Positions 18,711-37,503 of a DNA stretch of 64,000 nucleotides are shown here, piece after piece. Under the pieces are notes generated by a model. That model saw only the letters and a program-made list of their open reading frames with translations. It made no database searches and was not told the origin of the DNA. This DNA is from Ananas comosus (taxonomy: Eukaryota > Streptophyta > Magnoliopsida > Poales > Bromeliaceae), in contig NC_033634.1 of assembly GCF_001540865.1 (NCBI RefSeq), positions 734,498 through 798,497 of the forward strand, given 5' to 3'. Every line of letters begins with the position of its first letter. The stretch's first letter is position 1. Both the position numbers and the translations under genes were made by a program.

Positions 18711-18996
18711 AGTTGAGCTTTTGTATTTTTATGAATGCAGAAGTATTTATATTTTTGACTTTTTTAGTTGTTGAATCATTTCAAGATCCGTACAATATCA
18801 TTAACGTCTACTATATAAGTTTTTTTTTTCACTAGAGTTGTCCAGATCTTGAGGATAGTTGAGCTTTAATATTTTTATGAATGCAAAAGTATTTATATTT
18901 TTGACTTTTTTTAGTTGTCGAATCATTTCAAGATCCGTTCAATATCATTAACGTCTACTAAGTTTTTCTTTTACTAGAGTTGTACAGATCTTGAGG
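18711..18996. repeat. two-copy tandem duplication, period about 146 bp
   Basis: Units at 18711-18856 and 18857-18996 both begin AGTTGAGCTTT and both contain 'gaatcatttcaagatccgt' and 'aatatcattaacgtctacta'. They differ by scattered substitutions and a small deletion. They are not coding. Confidence 0.9.
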
Positions 18997-20246
18997 CGAT
19001 CCAAAGACGAAAAAATTATAAGTATGTTGAGATCCTTTGCTGCATTTATTATTATTATTATTATTATTATTTGAGAATAGGTAGCTAGCTATCTGCTTCA
19101 TTCATTAAGAAAAATGAATTAGGCGAGATCCCCTGCTTTTATTATTCATCGCTTTTAGAAATGAGAGTTTCAAATTTTGTATAAGGTTTTGAAATGACTA
19201 TGTGATTGGAATTTAAAATAAAGATGAATCGCAAGTGGACCAAGTTCAGATTAAAAAAGTAGTAGCTCCTCGACAAAATTAGAGGTTTTTTTGGCCTAAA
19301 AATTTATTTTAGTTTCTCGCTACGGTGAAAAAAAAGAAAAGAAAAGAAAAGAAGAAACAAAAACCTCGTGAGTTTTTAATTTGATCCGGAAAAGACATGC
19401 AAGTCTAGTCTTGTAGAAAAGGGGTAATATGGTGTTATTAACTAACTATATTAATAGTAAATTTATTATTAATAGAGAGATTCATCAAACTTAATAAGTG
19501 TTTACTAATTAAAAATTTGGCTAGATTTGATCAATCTGATCTATGCATGCAAAAATAACTCTATTAATAAAACTAATTTTCTCTTTTGCTAAGAAAGATG
19601 TAAAATAATTATTATATATTCTAAAAATTTAAACTGATACTATGTTAAAAGAATAAAAAATATAAAATAAACATTATTCTTCAAACTCTAGGGATGGAAA
19701 TAGAAATATATTTAATGAAATTTTGGATAATCAACAAGGGCATTTTAGTTAATCTGGAGGATATTAGATATTATTCTTATTTTTTTGAATTCAACTGCTT
19801 GATTCTTACTAAATTTTATTTAAATTCAAGATTAATAAATTTCTGTCTAAACAATATATAAAATCATAGTCCTTTTAGAAGAATACACAGTAGAGAAAAT
19901 TAGAAAAGAGAGAGTGGAGAGTTTTAGAGTATAAATGCCTCAGATATTCTATTACTCTCGCATGTATAATTTTCTCCTCACATCATCTGCCCCTCTAATA
20001 TAATTGACAAAAAAAACTTGATAATCAATATCTGATATCTTAAATTTGAAGTCTAAATATTTCACGTTCTCAATTAAATTTATTTTTAAACAAAAGAGCG
20101 AAATGGATAGTATACAACATTTCGCTCAACTTTCCAGTTTTAGTGCAATCTCCAATCCCATAAACCCCGCAATTTCGTCGTGTGGACACTTCACAAGATC
20201 AAGCTGTCACCTTTTGACCATTTTCTCCAACTCTCCACTCTCTCAC

Positions 20247-20280
<34 letters not shown>

Positions 20281-20340
20281 CCGCAAGATAAGGTGGGCGC
20301 CCTTCAATTTCCACTCAATTCCCATACAACTCCACTACCC

Positions 20341-20374
<34 letters not shown>

Positions 20375-20936
20375 TAGCCAACTTGCAGAAAAAGGAGATC
20401 CATTTCAACGTAGTTCTATCAGAAAAGCCAAAACAATGCCGAACCTTTTTGGCTCGATTACCAGATACCCATCTCACCATGTGCATTGTATTCAATCTCC
20501 GTACTGTTGTTCGAGCTGGGTATCTGCTAAAATCGCCAAAAATTGACGTGGTATGTGGAGTTTCGCTTTATATTTCCAAATGGGTACTGGATAAAATCGC
20601 TGTGTATGTCAGAAAAATTCGAACTTTAATGGGATAAACCCAAAAAGGACGCATCTTTTTATTTATTTATGCATATTATTATATCCAGTTTCTACACCAA
20701 ATTCGACTTGGGGATCTGCTAATCAGCATTTTGATTCTTTTTTCCGAATGGATTTAACAAGTCCTTTTCTTTTGAAAACCTGTTGCCGTTTTGGTGTTTG
20801 AGATAGCTTAGTTTGTTCTCCATTTATTTCCATGTCGGCTAAACAATCCATTTGCGTGGGGCTAAGGAATCGTAGGATGAGAAAAACAAAATGTCCAATT
20901 GTGGTTACTACGCGTTTGATGTTTTTGGAAAGCACG
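18997..20936. other. AT-rich spacer and distal promoter region of the receptor kinase gene
   Basis: No supported gene was found. A (TTA)n microsatellite lies at about 19049-19074, and (TC)n tracts lie at about 20231-20275 and 20341-20371. The ORFs overlapping the CT tracts are low-complexity artefacts. Confidence 0.5.
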
Positions 20937-20990
20937 TTGACTCAAATTGCCCCAAACTAGATTTCAATTAATGGCGTGTTATCTATATAA
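20937..20990 (+). promoter_or_regulatory. W-box and TATA box upstream of the FLS2-like gene
   Basis: TTGACT at 20937-20942 matches the W-box core TTGAC(C/T) bound by WRKY factors, and TATATAA sits at 20984-20990. The ATG follows at 21046, which leaves room for a short leader. W-box control is known for plant pattern-receptor genes; here it is inferred from sequence only. Confidence 0.5.
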
Positions 20991-21027
20991 GGCTCTCACA
21001 CTCTCATTTTTATTCTGTTCCCATTGA

Positions 21028-24912
<3,885 letters not shown>

Positions 24913-26163
24913 ACCATTTTGGTGTGCTTTTCTTGGCATTTTGATAAATCATAGTGGCTATAATGCTCAAGGTGCATAGATTGCTGTAAGCTTTATATTC
25001 GAATGCCGCCGCCGTAAATTTAAAGTTTTGAATTTGGAAGTAAAGTGAATCCATTGTCTTTCCTGTGCATTTACATCTTTGGCATGTGATCGAGAACTTT
25101 TGATCAAACGATCTCCAATTTGAGATAAAATTTGAAAATGGAAAATGATATATCCATGCAGATCTTATTATCGTGAGAACTAAAAAATCCAATGTATCTG
25201 CTATGACAATATCAAAAATTGCTCAGAATATGCCACCAATTTGATGTAGTATTTGAAAATTGCTTTGAAAATAATGTTAACTAAACAGCAGTGTGTATTT
25301 ATAAAAAGTTTGTGGGAAGTATACGATTTTTTTTTTCTCTTTTTTTTTTTTTTCTTTTGGGTGGCTTACTTTCATTCCACGAAGCTTTCGTTGCGTGTAC
25401 TTTGTGTATCAAACGTCTCGTGCACCGCGCCTTCTAATATTCCTTCATCCTGTCCTCATATTCAATCCTACCATCCAAATAACTTTATTTTTTGTTAAAA
25501 AAAAAAGCGAAAATGTATGGAGACACCCTCGACTACCGTTTTTGAAAATATATGGAACTACTGTTCTCGAAAACTAAACATACTATTTGGAAACAAAAGA
25601 GGGAACAAGAGCTTATTCCCCTCTTGTTCCCGAACCAAACGCTACCTAAGAAAATTGGAGAATTACCTCATATTTATATTTCTTTTGATTGGGTCTCCAC
25701 AGCTTCTGATTTTTTTATTTGAGTTTTTATATTTAGTCAAAAGTTAACTATATTTGAGTTTTGCTAGAAAGTGATTAGTATTTTTAAATTTGATAAAATT
25801 ATCAATTAAATTCATGCAAATTCTCTTTTTTTTTTTTTACTAAACTCACTCAATTTCAAAAAATAAAAAAAGTTCGGCGGTGATTTCGAAATAACATATA
25901 TTCAGGGGTCTCCGTGCATTTTTGGCCTTCAAAAAGGATGGTGTAACTAAATCGACGGTGTAGATGAAAGTTTGAGATATGATAGACGTTCGAGATGATG
26001 GCCGTGTACGAAAGGAGAGCATGCACCTGGTGCAGGGAATAACTAACAGTTTTGTTTTAGATAACCGGGGTCCTCGAGGGGTCAATTGTAAATGGACACC
26101 TCATTGAGTTTATTTTTTACCTAATAAGAGAGGCGAAAACGCGTGTGAAGGGAAAATATCGCC
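24913..26163. other. intergenic: FLS2-like 3' UTR, T-rich tract and MITE remnant
   Basis: No gene is supported. T-rich runs lie at 25326-25356 and 25826-25837. Near 25589-25624 the sequence 'gggaacaagag....ctcttgttccc' forms a hairpin and is followed by 'gaaccaaacgctacc', which looks like one end of a Harbinger/hAT-type MITE. The promoter of the gamma-SNAP gene must lie in the last few hundred bases. Confidence 0.45.
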
Positions 26164-29100
26164 ATGGCGAACTCCGACGCCGATAAGCTCATGATCAAAG
26201 CCGATAAATTGTAACATTTTTTCCTCTTTACTTTTTGATAAGTAGTGTTTTTTTTTTTGTTAATTTCATTTCTCCACGATTCATGTTGATCTTTTTTTGG
26301 CGATTTATCGCTTAGTTTTTGGAATCATTTCTTAATCAAGCTCCAACTTTTGTTTTTAGCTTATTCCCGCAAATTTCGTATCAAATTGCATCAGCAATTA
26401 TTTGAAATTGCTAACGAAATCTACTTTTTTCTTTTTGAATCGATGAAGTAGTGTTCGGCTCATTAGATTTTGATTCATGTAATCTGAGCTCATTTCCCCA
26501 GATCCATCATAGGATTAGAGCGAGATCCTAAGTTTTCGAGTAGCCCTAATGAATCTAAGTTTCGGAAGCTTCATTTAGATCTAATTTGGGGAAGGGAGTG
26601 ATCTGATATCAGGAAGATTCTATTTTTATTGCTAATTTTGAATGCTTAGTATATTTGTATTTTGGGAGATTTAATTCGGATCTGATTAACTTCTGCTGGT
26701 GATTTGGCTTGGAAATGATAACATAGACGATGTCGAGATGGATGTGCTAACATTTGCAAATTGATTTAGGGATGTGAAATAATGTGAAAATAAATACTTT
26801 TAAATGATATTTAGCTCGTCGGAAGTTTGTTATATTGGTGAAGGGAAATCCTGGTCTGGGATGAATGAGTAGTTCATGAGCTTGACTGGGTCCGCAGTGG
26901 TTTACTGTGATGGTGTCTCAAAAGAGAGTAGTCGAATATTAAATGCAGATCATACAGAATTAATTTACTTTATGTTGATTTTGCCGTTTGACTGAATAAG
27001 TTTTGATGATTACAAAGGAGTAAACAAAAATAGAAAAATGTATTTGAATGTGCTAGATAGGTTAATGATTGTGCAGAAGGTAGCTCTTCGGTTGTTCTTT
27101 GTTGGTGTATACTTTATAGTCGTCCTAGTTTGCTGTTTCAAAAGCGTAACATTGTGAGTAATGTCTTTTTTTTAATCTGATGGGAATTGATTCCACCTTT
27201 CTAGTTTAGAGGATAATGGTAAAACTTTTGCTGGTTCTTACATTTTTCTTTCTTTCTACAGAACGAAACTCAGTTTTACCAGATGGAATGCTGATTGGAA
27301 GACCGCTACCTCATTGTACGAGCAAGCTGGTTGGTAAAACTGATCATGCTTTTCTTTTCCTCTAAGGGAAACCTCTTTTCTTTTTGTTTTTAAACCTATA
27401 AACTTCTATTTCTGTTGAAGCTGTTGCCTACCGGTTCAGAAAAGACAATGAGAAAGCAAAAGAAGCATTTGAGAAGGCTTCAAAAGGACAAGAAATGATT
27501 TCCTCGTATGCTCTTTGACTTATCATTATGAAAACTTCTTATGTAAAATGGCTTGTTGTAACCTTGACAAATCTGATAGGCCATGGGATGCGGCCAAACA
27601 TATGGAATCTGCTGCTGGTTTAGCAAAGGAACTTGGACGCTGGAATGAAGTTTCCGACTTCTACAGAAGAGCTTCTGAACTATACAGAGAATGCGGAAGA
27701 GCACAACCGGCTTCTGATGCTCTTGCAAAGGGTGCTAGGTACAGTTAAACATCCTGATAATCTACCGACACTGACTGAATAAGTGTAATAATAAAATTGG
27801 TTAACAACTAATCTAGTCCCCAGATTTCGACTCTGGTTTGAGTTTCATTTTCATATTCGATCTTTACAATGTAGTCCATGGAGATCATTGTGTGTAAAAA
27901 TAGTCCTTCTGTTTAGTTACCGTTGAAACATATGCCACTTCTGCATCTTCGATATAGTTTACTTCCATTTAAGTTGCAAACCTAAGGAAATTACGACAAA
28001 AACTCTGAGGACGAAACCGGAATAAGGTCAAACTTCAAGGACTAAATTGTTAAATTCAAACCTCAATGACAAGATTGACATCAAGGTCAAGCTTTAGGGA
28101 CTGAATTTGTAATTAACCTTAATATAATTTATGTTGCTGACTATGTTTGCTATTATTTTATACCCAGTGCTTTGGAAGATGTGGCCCCAGACGAAGCTGT
28201 TCGACTGTATACCGAAGCTTGTGAAATTTTAGAAGAGGATGGAAAGGAGCAAATGGCTTTTGACTTGTACCGTACTGCCGCAAGTGTTTATGTAAAACTT
28301 GAAAGGTAAAAGAATTCATATTTAGGCATCACCTTGGATTTTTTGGTCTTTATAGCTATCTTTCAAGATAAGTGGATTAATATTCAGGCCATCGCCTTTA
28401 GTTTTTTCTTCTATTTTTTTTAAGGGTATCACCTCGAGTATTTTGAGGTACATAGCAATCTTGTTGCATATCTACTCACATTTAGGGCGTCAAAGAAAGA
28501 AACAATATTTTAATAACATTTGTACTAACAAGTTAGAATTACTGCACATTTTACATTGAGGTAAACATTCTTTTCTGCTCTAGGAAACAAACGATTGATA
28601 CTTATTAAATGCCTGCTCGGTCCTGGTTTTGGCATTGGTTCTCTAGACCAGAAGCCAAACCCATCTACTTGCAATCAAAAAGTCTGGCGCTTCCATCTGT
28701 AGTTGTCTATGATTTTCTCATTGTGTTAAAATATTCAGTGGTTTGATTAAATGCTCGGTAGAAATATTTTTCTAATTCCTCTCCAACATCCTTTGCAGGT
28801 ATACTGATGCTGCTACTTTTCATTTAAGATTGGGTGTTGCTGCTGACAAATGCAATGCAGTCAACAGTCAGTGCAAGGTGCTCTTTCTTCCATCCAATTG
28901 CAGCAGCTTCTTTCTTTTCTGAGTAAATGCATTTATAAAAGGTTATTTTTGTTATGAGGCATCAAGCAATCTTACCTTTTAGACAAATTCTTTCTCTTTT
29001 TGTTGTTCAAATTCATGGAGTATTGCTAACCACATACTGTAAATGTATAACATTTGACAGCGTTAAATGGAATAATTTAACTAATTAACCACGACAAAGT

Positions 29101-30347
29101 AGATTAAATGTCTAGGTATTCAAACAAGAAGCTGTAAATATACTATATTCTTTTGAAGGGACTTGCTCCTAGGAGATTTATACTTTCGAATAAATTTAAA
29201 TCTTAATATAATTAGACTTATAAATATTAAACATACTTCCCTTTTTCCTCTGTTTCTTTGAAGACCATTTTCTTCCAGTTATTGAACTGGTTTTTCCTTA
29301 TGCAGGCTTATCTGAGTGCAATCATTATTTACCTTTACGCACATGACTTTCAGCAAGCCCAGAAGTGCTACAATGACTGTTCTCAGTAAGTTGCTAATAC
29401 GAATTACACAAGGATAGTACGGTCAATTAAGTGACATTATTATGCTATCCTTTTTGCTTGTTGTCGTAGTACTGGTGTATTATCATCTTTATCTGTTGTT
29501 GCCTCGTTCTATTCCCAATTCTTAAGAAGATAGTCTCATGCTTTGCCCAATCTTTTCAGGATTGAAGCCTTCCTTAATAGTGACCAGAACGGTTGTGCAA
29601 TGAAGCTGCTCTCTGCTTACGAGGAAGGTGATGCTGAAGAAATTAAGCGTGTTGCTCACTCAAGTGCCATCTCACATCTTGATCATGTGGTAGGTTCTTT
29701 ATTTTCCTTCGCTTACATTACTTCTTGCAATAGATTGCCATTGTAGTTTGCTTTGGAATGTATAAATTTGTACGTACTGTGTTGGTTTATGTATGAGAGT
29801 TCCTGTACCTGCACGTATATAACACAAAATGTCTATGCACATATATCAATACAAGTGTATACAAGTTGTATATTTGGAAAAATGTATATACAAGTGCATA
29901 CAAATTTGCATTTCTCAGGACATGATGTGAGAAATATTTGTTTGTAGGTTGCTCTACTGTAATTAATAATGATCAAATTAGAGTGAAAATGCATTTGATA
30001 ATATGTGCTATACTATCTTGTATTGATTATAAATTGGAGGCTAATGGAATTTTTTTTGTGGTATGCTGAAAAAGTTAGAGAAATTAGTCTCCTCCACAAT
30101 CTGTTTCGATGTTCTTAAAGGCCTCAAAAAGTACCAGTATTGCACTGCTTATGCTGTTTCTTCATGATCACCTTTTTTTTGATTGAATTCTATTATTTTT
30201 GCCTAACTCTTTTGTATAATGATGAACTTCTCTCAATGTTTGCAGATAATTAGGCTCGCGCGGAAACTTCCAACTGGCGATCTGCAGGAAATTAAGAAAG
30301 AGGCAGCTGACGACGCGGAACCATTAGATGAGAATGACCTCACTTAA
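26164..30347 (+). CDS. gamma-soluble NSF attachment protein (gamma-SNAP)
   Basis: SNAP proteins recruit the NSF ATPase to SNARE complexes for disassembly after membrane fusion; gamma-SNAP is a cytosolic, all-helical TPR-like adaptor. Nine exons join in frame: 26164-26210, 27262-27329, 27421-27505, 27580-27738, 28168-28305, 28799-28877, 29306-29385, 29560-29689 and 30246-30347. They give 295 residues, close to the known plant length. The order of motifs matches plant gamma-SNAP: DKLMIKADKL at the N-terminus, KAKEAFEKASKGQEM, PWDAAKHMESAAGLAKEL, FYRRASELYRECGRAQPA, YLYAHDFQQAQKCYNDCSQ and, near the end, ARKLPTGDLQE. The protein ends in an acidic tail (DENDLT). The start is the first ATG, in the good context GCCATGGCG. 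Intron 4 carries an AT-rich repeat. No frame break is seen. Confidence 0.96.
27808..28120. mobile_element. probable MITE in intron 4 of the gamma-SNAP gene
   Basis: The left end 'taatctagtccccagattt' and the right end 'agctttagggactgaatttgtaatta' are roughly inverted. They carry the 'tttagtccctaaagtttgt' signature that recurs in other introns of this window, near 41215-41400 and 49670-49750. It is non-coding. Ends and target duplication were not resolved. Confidence 0.4.
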
Positions 30348-31061
30348 ACCACCAAAATAATGTTCACCGAGTGAACCAAATTGTTCGATATATTCTTTTA
30401 ATTGTGAGTCCCATCTGATGCTGGGGATAACAAGCGCATGAAAATCATTTCGAATTTCGTCGAACAGCTTGGATGTATTAAAAAAAACACTTCCACTTGT
30501 ATGTCTAGGCTTTGATATTTACTGCTGTATACTTTGGAACTGCTGTGCGAATCTGTATATTATGTGAACCATGAAGAGCTCGTTATGCTTTAGCTTTATT
30601 TATTTACTTTTTTCACTTGGAATGGAACTTGCCTTGGAACTCAAATCTATGCTTTTCTCTTGACCTCAAAGAGGCAAAGCTCCCTAATTATTCACTTTTA
30701 ACCCTTTATTAAAGGTTAATTTAAGAAATTATTTCCTGGATCCGGTGCATTGTATTTTTTTATCCACTGCTAGTTTTAATCAGCCGTATATGTTTTAAGA
30801 TCTAAAATTTAGTCCGATAAATAAAATCTTATATAATATTTAATATCTAGAAAATAGTAAATAATTGAAACCTGATATCTCGGTATTAAGATGTTTCAAA
30901 ACCTGGTGCATGGTACACCGGGTGCAGGCAAAGGCGTTAAAGTCGAGTTTCATAAACCTGGTGCATGGTACACCCGGTGCACGCAATACATTCCAGAAGA
31001 AAGCACCGAGCCCAGATGAATTGGTCTCAGCCCACAAAATTCTAAATAGGCCGGTTGATAG
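30348..31061. other. gamma-SNAP 3' UTR and spacer with a duplicated GGTGCA motif
   Basis: The transcript end is not marked by a clear signal. The motif 'aaacctggtgcatggtacacc' followed by 'gggtgca/cggtgca' occurs twice, near 30899-30927 and 30955-30982. It contains an interrupted inverted repeat, GGTGCA...TGCACC-like. No gene is supported. Confidence 0.5.
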
Positions 31062-31206
31062 TGGGCCGACAATAAGTTAAATGGGCCGAAGCGCCGCGAT
31101 CTATTCGCTCCGATAAATCACCACCGTCCGCTTAATTGATCGAAATGACGAATATGCCCTTAGGGCTTTGTTCTGGATATTTCTCAAACCCTAGCCTACA
31201 TATAAA
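31062..31206 (+). promoter_or_regulatory. ribosomal-protein promoter motifs: two site II elements, telo-box, TATA
   Basis: TGGGCC occurs at 31062-31067 and 31082-31087, the site II core typical of plant ribosomal protein and cell-cycle genes. AAACCCTAG at 31186-31194 is a telo-box. TATAAA is at 31201-31206. The eL41 start codon follows at 31293. The combination is characteristic of plant ribosomal protein promoters; function here is inferred. Confidence 0.75.
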
Positions 31207-31292
31207 CGTATCGAGAGGTCGACGTTTCTCCGCCGATTGCGAGCGAAGCGAGAAGGGAGAAAGGGGCGAGCGAAGTTTACGGGAGCGCGAAG

Positions 31293-32382
31293 ATGAGGGC
31301 GAAGGTGAGATTCCGATCCAGTTACCTCTTTGATTTTGCTCTTTATTCTTCGATCTGTCGAAATGTTTGATCAAAATTTGTGAATCTCATTTTGGTATTT
31401 TGATAAAGATCTGCTTTTTGTTTGAATTCATTTTCTTTTTTTAGCGTTTGTGTGTACTTGATGTTATCTACGTAGGCGATTTTGTGCATAATGTTGTGTT
31501 TATTCTTGGCTTTTTTCGTGGCTAATTTTTACTGCTGTGATTTTATAGAATTGGGCATATCTTAGAGGTGAGATAGCGTTGTATATGTTTGCGAACTTCG
31601 CCTTGATGCAGCTTTTTTCTTTCTAGGGATGTGCTACTTTGATACCTGTGAAGTTTCTGATAAGGTTTTGCAGGATTTCGGAACAAATTAAACACCGTAG
31701 TTTACTTTTCTTCGGATTACACCATCCAAATTTTAGTTGATTTATATCATCCTTGTTTGATTTGCCGGTAAAATGTTTGTATCTCCAAAATTTAAAAGTT
31801 CCTTTCTTTTCATCAGCTTTGTACACTACCATTGGTGCCTATAATCTACCATTTTATTTTAAATTCTGATTCATTCATCACTGAGAACCAAACTATACAT
31901 TAGATCAGTTTCATATATATTATGTGGTATAGGAAGTAACTGTTGCCATTTATTATGCTAAATTTCTAGTCGTATGTAACAGTTTCTTTGCATTTCTTGC
32001 TTTCCAGAATTATGATTAATAAAGACCAAATTTTCATTCTCAAAATTTTAGTTGTTATGTTTCTTTTGAAAATCCTTCATATGATATCTCAGAGATCGTC
32101 CAATAATATTTGAATCTCCTTTTCTTCTTTTGCTTTGTTTTTCGATCTTTCGACGGTGGCCAATTCCATGAAAAGCCAATATTGGATTGCCTGAATTCTC
32201 AAACCTGTGAATCTCATATTATGTGATATGACCACAACATCATAAAATGTTGGGCTCACTTGCGCCACTTTATTTTTGCTTCAAACTGATGATTGCGCCT
32301 TTTGATTTTATTGCAGTGGAAGAAGAAGCGCATGAGGCGGCTGAAGAGGAAGCGCCGAAAGATGAGGCAGAGATCTAAGTAG
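31293..32382 (+). CDS. RPL41: large-subunit ribosomal protein eL41 (RPL41)
   Basis: This is a 25-residue, almost wholly Lys/Arg/Met protein of the 60S ribosomal subunit, the smallest eukaryotic ribosomal protein. Two exons, 31293-31304 (MRAK) and 32317-32382, are joined across a 1012-bp intron with GTGAGA donor and TTGCAG acceptor. The second exon encodes WKKKRMRRLKRKRRKMRQRS followed by K and TAG. The length and pattern are exactly those of eL41. The upstream site II/telo-box promoter supports the call. The gene is easily missed because both exons are tiny. Confidence 0.97.
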
Positions 32383-32590
32383 GTGGATGCAGGCCCAAAG
32401 CAAATCCTTCATAACATATCCCTCCTCTCATCGCTAATTACTTAGTAGTGAGACTGTGTTAGTGAAGGCAAATGCTTCACCCTTTTTGTCCGCCGAATAG
32501 TTTGTTTTGCTGTCTTAGAATTCGGATGTTCTACTTAGTATTGTTGGCTACTTAGCTATCTATTTGAATTGAGAGTATTTGTGTAAGGAA

Positions 32591-33107
32591 CTTGTAACTG
32601 GATTTAAATTAATATCAGTTTATGTTTGCTTTGAAGCTTTGTGGATTTTGCTTTTGTGTCTGGTATTTTGGTGATGAAGAGTTGATACTCGGGTTACTTT
32701 GTGATCTTCAGTATTGATGCTATGGATCGATATTGTCTTAGGAATCTGATCCATTGGTAAGGCACTTGTAACTGGATTTAAATTAATATCAGTCTATGTT
32801 TGCTTTGAAGCTTTGTGGATTTTGCTTTTGTGTCCGGTATTTTGGTGATGAAGAGTTGATACTCGGGTTACTTTGTGATCTTCAGTATTGATGCTATGGA
32901 TCGATATTGTCTTAGGAATCTGATCCATCAGTAAGGCACTTGTAACTGGATTTAAATTAATATCAGTCTATGTTTGCTTTGAAGCTTTTTGGATTTTGCT
33001 TGTGTTTGGTATTTTGGTGATGAAGAGTTGGTAACTTGGGTTACTTTGTGTTCTACATTATTGATGCCATGGATCGATATTGTCTTAGGAATCTGATCCA
33101 TTGTAAC
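32591..33107. repeat. three tandem copies of a 173-175 bp unit just downstream of RPL41
   Basis: Units start at 32591, 32764 and 32939, each with CTTGTAACTGGATTTAAATT. Each continues through 'gtttgctttgaagctttttgga'-like sequence to 'ggatcgatattgtcttagga'. Copies one and two are nearly identical; the third has several changes. The first unit begins 209 bp after the stop codon, so it likely includes the end of the RPL41 transcript. Confidence 0.93.
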
Positions 33108-33747
33108 ATCATGTCTCTTGCTGTTGTACAGGGTTTACTGCTTTTCCCTTGTGGGGAGGGGTTCTATAACTATGTCAAACCTTGTGGTTACCGGAAAATA
33201 GGATAATCAAATCCTTGGATTTGTGGGTTTTCAACTGTTTCTTGTTTTGGAAACTACAAAAGCAGGTTGAGAACAAAAACAATGAGACGCTGTGTTGAAG
33301 TAAACGAGCGAGATTTATGAAATGAAATTCCATTTGTAGTGAAGCTTTTCCATGTAGCGTGTCGAAGCTGAGCTGTGTAGCGTGTCGAAGCTGAGCTGCT
33401 TTTTTAACACGCAACTTCTTTCTTATGGGGAGAGTTGTAAATTGATCGTCCAACAATTTTTCTTTTTCTTTGGTGAGTTGAGTTGGGGGAGGAGGCAGAA
33501 ACCCTTATTAAACTCATCTTGCAATTATGGTGCGTGAAGTTTAAGAAATTAAAATGTATCATGCGTGCCGTGTTGACAAAGTTTAAAGAAGTTGACAAGG
33601 AGTATAATCACAAGACAATAAACTGAAATAAATTAACGTGATTTACAATGTAGGTTAAAGTTCAAAGTAGATCCTGGATATTTGTATTTATTAACTAGAT
33701 GTTTAAATTAAAATATATATAAAATAAAAACAGGTTTTAATCATAAA
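33108..33747. other. spacer between the RPL41 repeats and the tRNA gene
   Basis: No gene is supported. A short tandem duplication, 'gtagcgtgtcgaagctgagctg', lies at about 33355-33400. Confidence 0.45.
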
Positions 33748-33833
33748 CCGACCTTAGCTCAGTTGGCAGAGCGGAGGACTGTAGTGTTTGCAGACCAATC
33801 CTTAGGTCGCTGGTTCGAATCCGGCAGGTCGGA
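33748..33833 (+). tRNA. tRNA-Tyr (GUA) with a 13-nt intron
   Basis: The acceptor stem CCGACCT (33748-33754) pairs with AGGTCGG (33826-33832), with discriminator A at 33833. The A box 'TTAGCTCAGTTGG' and B box 'GGTTCGAATCC' are canonical. The anticodon GTA is at 33781-33783. A 13-nt intron, TGTTTGCAGACCA, at 33785-33797 begins one base after the anticodon, as in plant tRNA-Tyr genes. Removing it leaves 73 nt. A T-run Pol III terminator follows directly. Confidence 0.97.
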
Positions 33834-33840
33834 TTTTTCT

Positions 33841-33942
33841 AAAGAATTGTTTTATATTCTTTTGGTGAATATTTTATTTTTTTGGATCTACAAAGAATTG
33901 TTTTATATTCTTTTGGTGAATATTTTATTTTTTTGGATCTAC
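33841..33942. repeat. perfect 51-bp tandem duplication next to the tRNA gene
   Basis: The unit starting AAAGAATTGTTTTATATTC occurs at 33841-33891 and 33892-33942 with no visible difference. It starts seven bases after the tRNA 3' end. Confidence 0.95.
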
Positions 33943-34503
33943 AATTTGAAAAGTTGAAACATCCAAAAATATTTAGATGGTAATTTATCAAATTGAATAT
34001 ACGCATTTTGGGAAAATTTAATACTGGGATTGCAGACATTCAAATTCTCCAAAATGTAGGTTGTGCTACTGGGTGTTTTGAGGTTTATGGGGTTCAGAAA
34101 ACAAACCGCCTATGTAAAAGTTAAAAAGTAAAAAAAAAATTAAAAAAGGGATAAATTTTTGGCCTAAAATATCAAAATGAAAATTACTTTAACAAGGCAT
34201 AAATTTTGTGAATAACAATTTTTCATTAGTTTAGTTAGTATGCCTACCTCGGCAACTTCTACACAGGATTTCCATAGAATCACACACATAATTTTATTAC
34301 CTAGAGCTAATATCAAGTCCGATAACACTGCAGCAAGTTACAAGATTGTAATGCTAAACACAAAAATACGATGATGATTAACTCATCTAACCACTAGTAT
34401 CCATCCATCACAAATAACTGAGAAATAACAATCATGAAGTTCCTCCAAAATGTATCCTTTTTCCGATATGGTTTTATCTCCCTTTATGGTTGATGTGGTG
34501 ATA
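33943..34503. other. AT-rich spacer
   Basis: Nothing recognisable is seen. The 3' UTR of the minus-strand IPMDH gene should begin just below 34504. Confidence 0.5.

Positions 34504-37503
<3,000 letters not shown>

Noticed and set aside
20046..20637. ORFs of 63-114 codons around the (TC)n tracts upstream of the receptor kinase gene
   Set aside because: They are driven by Ser/Leu runs from the microsatellites; this is more likely promoter or leader.
32591..33107. Triplicated unit as a CRISPR-like or satellite array
   Set aside because: There are only three head-to-tail units without spacers; a local tandem duplication explains it.
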